Assembly (NCBI GenBank): GCA_026392275.1
Contig: JAPLCM010000149.1
Location: 1-53,462 of the forward strand
Direction: 5' to 3'
Source: Actinomycetota bacterium
GTDB taxonomy: Bacteria > Actinomycetota > Thermoleophilia > UBA2241
Length of the DNA: 53,462 nt
Shown: one piece after another, positions 48,507 to 53,462 of the stretch
How positions within the stretch are numbered: position 1 is the stretch's first letter
How the letters are laid out: every line of letters starts with the position of its first letter
Program-made: the position numbers and the translations under genes
The notes under the pieces: generated by a model
What the model saw: only the letters and a program-made list of their open reading frames with translations
Told to the model about the DNA's origin: nothing
Databases searched by the model: none

Positions 48507-49208
48507 TCAGGCACGCACCATGATCTTGCCGGCCACCTCGCGCCCGAGGGCGTACTGCGAGCCGGCCACGCGCACGAGAAGTGGGCCGCCGAACGGCGCC
48601 ACGCTCTCGACCTCGACGGGCGTCTCGGGCAGCAACCCGAGAGAACCCAGATACCTGAGTAGCTCGCCGTCCTCCTCGGAGATGCAGCCGATCACGCCGT
48701 GCTCACCGGCGCCGAACTCGACCAGCGGGCGCATGGCCTCGTCAGGAAGCGTGCCATCCTCGCCGGGGATCGCGTGCCCGTGTGGGCACGTGGTGGGGTT
48801 GCCGAGCTGCTGCGCAAGCCGCGCCTCGACTTCGGGGCTGAGCACGTGCTCAAGCTTGCAGGCCTCGTCGTGCACCGCATCCCAGGGCATGTCGAGGTAA
48901 TCGACCAGGAAGCGCTCGCTGAGACGGTGGCGACGCACGAGCGCCGCGCCCTCGATATCGCCTTCGGGCGTCAGCAGAATGCCCCCCTCGCCGTGCGGCG
49001 TCACAAGGCCCGCCGCCCGCAGTCGGCCGAGCATCTCAGAGACGGATGGAGGCGCCACTCCGAGCTCTTCGGCGAGGCGCTTGACGGTGACGGGGGCGCT
49101 GCCTCGCTGTAGCTTGAACATGGCTTCGAGGTACTCCTCGGTGCTCTGCGTGAGCTTGTTCACGGTCTCCTCCGGCGCCTTGGCCTGATCCTCCCGCCGC
49201 GGGCGCAC
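48507..49208 (-). CDS. DtxR/IdeR family metal-dependent regulator with C-terminal FeoA/SH3-like domain (start may be GTG 49163)
   Basis: STEEYLEAMFKLQRGSAPVTVKRLAEELGVAPPSVSEMLGRLRAAGLV; RHRLSERFLVDYLDMPWDAVHDEACKLEHVLS. Confidence 0.94.
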   Translation of the reverse strand: MRPRREDQAKAPEETVNKLTQSTEEYLEAMFKLQRGSAPVTVKRLAEELGVAPPSVSEMLGRLRAAGLVTPHGEGGILLTPEGDIEGAALVRRHRLSERFLVDYLDMPWDAVHDEACKLEHVLSPEVEARLAQQLGNPTTCPHGHAIPGEDGTLPDEAMRPLVEFGAGEHGVIGCISEEDGELLRYLGSLGLLPETPVEVESVAPFGGPLLVRVAGSQYALGREVAGKIMVRA

Positions 49209-49239
49209 CTTGGGCCGGTCCGACGAGCGGGGCTGCTCA

Positions 49240-49253
49240 TTAGGATACCCTAA
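49240..49253. promoter_or_regulatory. DtxR/IdeR-type iron box
   Basis: TTAGGATACCCTAA, perfect TTAGG-N4-CCTAA dyad upstream of the dtxR-feoB pair. Confidence 0.75.
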
Positions 49254-49546
49254 TCATCGGCAGAAGGGAATCCTGACTTTAGTCAAGAGGCGGAATGGGG
49301 ACAGGCGCTGAGGTGCGCCGAAGGTACCCCACTCATCAGGCGCGGGACCAGCCCAGCCGAGCACGGCAGCAGCGTCTCGCACCCCGCCAGGGGCGGCATG
49401 CATCGTCCGCATATCAGCGTCCCCACACGTTCCGTGGACTCCGTACGCAGAACAACGTAGGCTGCTTTCGCCGGGCTACACACACCGCACACTCATTGTT
49501 AGCCCGAGCCGATTCTGTTCACACACCCGTAGGGAGGCTTCTCGCA

Positions 49547-50293
49547 GTGGACATTCCGCGGATATTCAGCATCACCGAGAGTGCTCACCGCATCCACAAC
49601 CCAATCACACCCGAGAAGCTTGCCACTCTCGGCGCGGCGCTCCGTCTGGAATCGGGGGTCCGAGTGCTCGACCTCGGCAGCGGTTCGGGGGAGATGCTGT
49701 GCACCTGGGCGCGCGATCACGGCGTCGTCGGCACCGGCATCGACATGAGCCAGTTGTTCACCGAGCAAGCGAGACTCCGTGCTGAAGAACTCGGAGTCGC
49801 CGATGAGGTCAAGTTCATCCATGGCGATGCTGCCGGCTATGTCTCTGACGAGAAGACCGATGTGGCGGCCTGTGTCGGTGCCACTTGGATCGCTGGGGGA
49901 GTTGCCGGCACTATCGAGCTTCTGGCGCGGAGCCTGCGCACCGGAGGGATCATCCTCATCGGCGAGCCCTACTGGCGGCAGTTACCGCCAACGGAAGATG
50001 TTGCCACGGGGTGTCTTGCCAATTCAATCTCCGACTTCCTCATGCTTCCAGGACTTCTCGCTTCTTTCGGCCACCTTGGCTACGACGTTGTTGAGATGGT
50101 TCTCGCTGACCAAGACGGCTGGGACAGATACGAGGCGGCCAAGTGGCTCACTATGCGCCGATGGCTCGAAGCCAATCCCGACGACGAGTTCGCGAAAGAT
50201 GTTCGAGCCGAACTTACCTCGGAACCCGAGCGCTACGCCGCCTACACGCGTGAATACCTGGGCTGGGGTGTGTTCGCACTGATGCCGCGGTGA
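49547..50293 (+). CDS. SAM-dependent methyltransferase
   Basis: GVRVLDLGSGSGEMLCTWARDHGVVGTGIDMS; GTG 49547. Confidence 0.88.
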   Translation: MDIPRIFSITESAHRIHNPITPEKLATLGAALRLESGVRVLDLGSGSGEMLCTWARDHGVVGTGIDMSQLFTEQARLRAEELGVADEVKFIHGDAAGYVSDEKTDVAACVGATWIAGGVAGTIELLARSLRTGGIILIGEPYWRQLPPTEDVATGCLANSISDFLMLPGLLASFGHLGYDVVEMVLADQDGWDRYEAAKWLTMRRWLEANPDDEFAKDVRAELTSEPERYAAYTREYLGWGVFALMPR

Positions 50294-50419
50294 TGCGTTG
50301 GCGCATCCGGCGAATCGTCAACGCCTAAGGTCATTGGTGGTTGGTGGTGCCCAGATTGGCTACACGCGGTCGGGCCAATAGAAGGCATCAACCTGACGGC
50401 CAGAAGGTAGACTGACCAG

Positions 50420-51157
50420 ATGGCGCCTGCGCCGCAGGTCATGCCTGAGAAGTTGGGCAGGCGAGAGGCCAGGTTGAGGGTGCAGGGCTACTACTCCACG
50501 AAGCTATCAGGCGATCGCCTGCAGCAGTGCTGTGAGCTGACCCCCACTCGCGTGAAGCAGTACCTGGAGGCTGAGATCGAGTTCGTCCTCAGCCGGCTTC
50601 GGCCGACTGATTCCGTGTTGGAGCTCGGCTGCGGATACGGGCGCGTGGCGTTTCGCCTCGCCGACGTCGCGGCGCGCGTCGCAGGGGTCGACACTTCGTC
50701 CGTAAGCCTCACCTTGGCGCGTCAGCTTGCCCGTCCTGAATCGCGGTGCTTGTTCCTGCAGATGGACGCGTCGGCTCTGACGTTTGGAGACGGCACGTTT
50801 GACGTGGTCGTGTGCGTGCAGAACGGCATCTGCGCGTTTGCACTCGACGCCGTGCGGCTCGTGCGTGAGGCACCGCGGGTGACTCGACCTGGGGGGAGAG
50901 TCGTGTTCTCATCGTACTCTGCGGGGTTCTGGCCGGAACGGCTCCAGTGGTTCGAGTCCCAAGCAGCGGCCGGCTTGGTGGACCCGATTGACAACGACCA
51001 GACGGAGAATGGAACGGTCGTGTGCGGGGTGGAGGTTGTGGGTCGCGCTGTTGAGGCAGCGTGCCAGATCTTCGTTGAGGCTCTGGGGCCTGAAACACCG
51101 ATGTTCGACCGCCCAGGCCGAGGTCAAGCGTCGTCTGTGCAACGTCGGCCTGCTTGA
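50420..51157 (+). CDS. SAM-dependent methyltransferase, C-terminus disrupted by a recombination junction
   Basis: DSVLELGCGYGRVAFRLADVAARVAGVDTS; homology-like region ends near IFVEALGPETP, then out-of-frame tail. Confidence 0.8.
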   Translation: MAPAPQVMPEKLGRREARLRVQGYYSTKLSGDRLQQCCELTPTRVKQYLEAEIEFVLSRLRPTDSVLELGCGYGRVAFRLADVAARVAGVDTSSVSLTLARQLARPESRCLFLQMDASALTFGDGTFDVVVCVQNGICAFALDAVRLVREAPRVTRPGGRVVFSSYSAGFWPERLQWFESQAAAGLVDPIDNDQTENGTVVCGVEVVGRAVEAACQIFVEALGPETPMFDRPGRGQASSVQRRPA

Positions 51158-51611
51158 GCGGTTCGACGTCGTGGTGGGCGGATACGAGGTCGCGCGCGGC
51201 AAGCCGGCATTCGACCTCTTCCTGCGCGCCGGCGAGGACCTCGGCGTCGTCGCGGCAAACTGCGTCGTCTTCGAAGACCCGGAGGCGTGCATCAGGGCAG
51301 CAGCCGCCGCCGGGATGATCCCGGTGCTGGTCCCGGACCTTGTGGATCCGTCGCCGGTCGCCCGCGAGCTCGGGCTGCCACACCTGACCCTTATGGACAT
51401 GGCCCTGGCGATCGAGCCGTACTTCGAGACGGTCGAGATCAGGGCAGACGTGTTCGGGCACCCGCCGGACGCCTACTTTCGTGCCTTCGTCGGCGTCTTC
51501 CGTCGTCGATATGCGGCGTCGATAGCGTCGGCTGGGCGTCCGCGCCTGAGTGGGCGTGTGAAGCGTACGCCGCCGGGTGCGGTCGGCGGGCCGCTCATTC
51601 GCCGTTCGTGA
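51103..51611 (+). pseudogene. C-terminal fragment of a HAD-superfamily hydrolase (beta-phosphoglucomutase-like)
   Basis: STAQAEVKRRLCNVGLLERFDVVVGGYEVARGKPAFDLFLRAGEDLGVVAANCVVFEDPEACIRAAAAAGMIPVLVPD; N-terminal nucleophile region absent. Confidence 0.75.
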
Positions 51612-52335
51612 GGGCCCACTCGAGCGTCGCCCGCGCGACCTCGGGCGAGCGCCCGGGGCCGTGGTGGCCGCCCTCGTCCAGAGCGATGAAGCGCGTCGGG
51701 GCGGCCAGCACGGCCGCCAGGCGCTCGCTGTGCGAGAACGGCACGGCCTCGTCGTCGCGGGCGTGCGCGAGGAGCACGCGCGGCAGGCCGCGTGCCACGG
51801 CGGCCAGGTCGAGCCGACGTAGATACGGGCGCAGGGCGACGGCGTCGAAGCGGCCGTAGTACTCGCGGTCGGGGTCTTCGGCGCGCTCGAGCCGCTCGAG
51901 GTCGTCGAGGCCGGCGAGCAGGGAGGGGCCGTCCGCCGGGCAGAGCAGAACCAGCGAGCGGAACAGCTGCGGGTGGGCGCGCGCCGCCAGCAGCAGGAAG
52001 CACCCCCCCATGCTGGCCCCGCGCGCCGCCAGCCACGGGGCGCCGCTCGCGGCCAGCAGCGCCTCGCCGGCCGCGACGGCGTCGCGCCAGCCCTCCGGGC
52101 CCAGCACGCCGTCGCTCTCGCCGTGGCCGCGGAAGTCGAAGGTCAGCGCGGCCAGCCCTGCGGCAGCAGCCTGCTCGCCCATGATGCCGTGGTTCTCCTT
52201 GCGGCTGCCGGCGCCGTGGCAGATCAGCAAGGCGCCGCGTGGGCGCGCGGCCGGCCGAAAGAGCAGGCCGGCCAGCTCGAGCCCGTCGGAGGCGATGCGA
52301 AGCGGCTCCGGCGCCGGTGCGGACGAGGCATTCAC
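51595..52335 (-). CDS. Alpha/beta hydrolase
   Basis: GALLICHGAGSRKENHG; LTFDFRGHGESDG; GASMGGCFLLLAAR; HARDDEAVPFSHSERLA. Confidence 0.9.
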   Translation of the reverse strand: MNASSAPAPEPLRIASDGLELAGLLFRPAARPRGALLICHGAGSRKENHGIMGEQAAAAGLAALTFDFRGHGESDGVLGPEGWRDAVAAGEALLAASGAPWLAARGASMGGCFLLLAARAHPQLFRSLVLLCPADGPSLLAGLDDLERLERAEDPDREYYGRFDAVALRPYLRRLDLAAVARGLPRVLLAHARDDEAVPFSHSERLAAVLAAPTRFIALDEGGHHGPGRSPEVARATLEWALTNGE

Positions 52336-52461
52336 GGCGCGAGTGTAGCCGACGCCTCCGTTCTCATGTACTTGCGGCACCGCGGGCCGGCTGCGCCGCC
52401 GCGGCCGTACCGTCCCTGCGACACCCGGCGGGCCGCGACGCCCCGCTGTCACGGAGGTCCC

Positions 52462-53365
52462 ATGCACGAGGTCAACGTCTGCCACAAGACCCTGGGGGAC
52501 CACCGCTCGATCGTCCCCGGGGAGCTGATGGCCGAGATCGACGAGCTGGCCGCCGGCCTCCGCGGCAGGCGCGTCCTGCACGTCAACGCCACCGCCTTCG
52601 GCGGCGGCGTCGCCGAGATCCTCTACACCCCGGTGCCGCTCACCTCCGACGCGGGCCTTCCGGCAGAGTGGCGGGTGATCACGGCGCCGCCCGAGTTCCA
52701 TGACGTCACCAAGAGACTCCACAACGGCCTGCAGGGCCAGGCCGTCGACTTCCCGGCGGCGGCCCGGGAGCTCTACGAGAGCGTCTGCCGCGCCAACGCC
52801 GCCGACCTTACGCGGGCCTACGACTTCGTCGTGATCCACGATCCGCAACCACTGGCCATGCGCGATTGCGTCACCGTGAGTCAGGACCGCTCCACGTGGT
52901 GGATCTGGCGCTGCCACATCGACACGTCGACGCCCGGCGAGGGGCTCTACGACTACCTGCTGCCGTCCATCAACCGCTACGACGTGGCCGTCCACACTCG
53001 ACAACGTCGGGTCCGTCGAGATCAACGTCTTCCAGAGCCATGCCGACGTGATCGTGCAGAAGTCCACCCGCGAAGGCTTCGGTCTCACCGTCACCGAGGG
53101 GCTGTGGAAGGGCCGGCCCACGATCGGCGGCGACGTGGGGGGGGATCCCGCTGCAGATCGAGGACGGCGTCACCGGGTACCTCGTCAAGTCCGCGGCCGA
53201 GTGCGCCGAACGGTGTCTGCAGGTGCTGGCGGACCCCGAGAAGCACCGGCGCATGGCTCTTGCTGGGCAAGGAACACGTGCGCCGCGAATTCCTTACGCC
53301 GCGGCTGCTGCGCGACGAACTGCGGCTCTTCTCCGACCTGCAGGCGGGTAAGATAGGGCGGCAAG
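52462..53365 (+). pseudogene. Trehalose synthase (TreT-like) GT4 glycosyltransferase, degraded
   Basis: VLHVNATAFGGGVAEIL...WWIWRCHIDTSTPGEGLYDYLLPSINRYDVAVH, then a jump to out-of-frame HADVIVQKSTREGFGLTVTEGLWKGRPTIGGDVGG, IPLQIEDGVTGYLV, GKEHVRREFLTPRLLRDELRLFSDLQ; frameshifts and missing centre. Confidence 0.75.
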
Positions 53366-53462
53366 GCCCGGCCAGCGACGCTTCGCCGGTCCGGCCGGGC
53401 GCGACCGCGACGCAGGGGGTGCGGCGTGCACGCCGACGATCTCGCAGGACGCCGTCTCGTGG

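Noticed and set aside
46417-48900. 827-aa + strand ORF
   Set aside because: Antisense shadow of feoB and dtxR
51103-51160. Programmed frameshift making a methyltransferase-HAD fusion
   Set aside because: The HAD part lacks its nucleophile domain and no slippery sequence is evident; a deletion junction is simpler

Overview
High-GC chromosomal window, most likely from an actinobacterium-like lineage (judged from GC, gene order and many GTG/TTG starts; no taxonomy search was possible). The core, about 10.9-35.2 kb, is a dense + strand housekeeping run: tilS-hpt-ftsH-folE-folP-folB-folK-nadB-nadC-coaX-dusB-greA-lysS, then clpC-radA-carD-PIN/TRAM-ispD-ispF. A - strand block (sulfide:quinone-oxidoreductase-like flavoprotein, microprotein, MMPL transporter) interrupts it. 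The left flank holds an N-acyl/D-amino-acid catabolic locus (C45-like acyltransferase end, N-acyl-D-amino-acid deacylase, PucR regulator, SDR, alanine dehydrogenase) plus a tungsten-type aldehyde:ferredoxin oxidoreductase, NlpC/P60 hydrolase, initiator tRNA, aquaporin and DsrE protein. The right flank holds tatA, a MobA-MobB fusion and MOT1-like molybdate/tungstate transporter behind a structured leader, 5-FCL, a V4R-GGDEF protein, rlmH, argS, a BlaI/M42/M55 peptidase locus, tRNA-Gly(CCC), a DtxR-FeoB iron locus, and a decaying accessory zone with broken or chimeric genes. No CRISPR array, rRNA or transposase was seen. The main leads are: ispF with no ATG/GTG/TTG start; the structured leader of the Mo/W operon; a degenerate GADEF protein that keeps its I-site motif; a BlaI-M42-M55 module with a dyad operator and no BlaR1; a symmetric bidirectional -10 element; and a near-consensus promoter inside radA upstream of carD.
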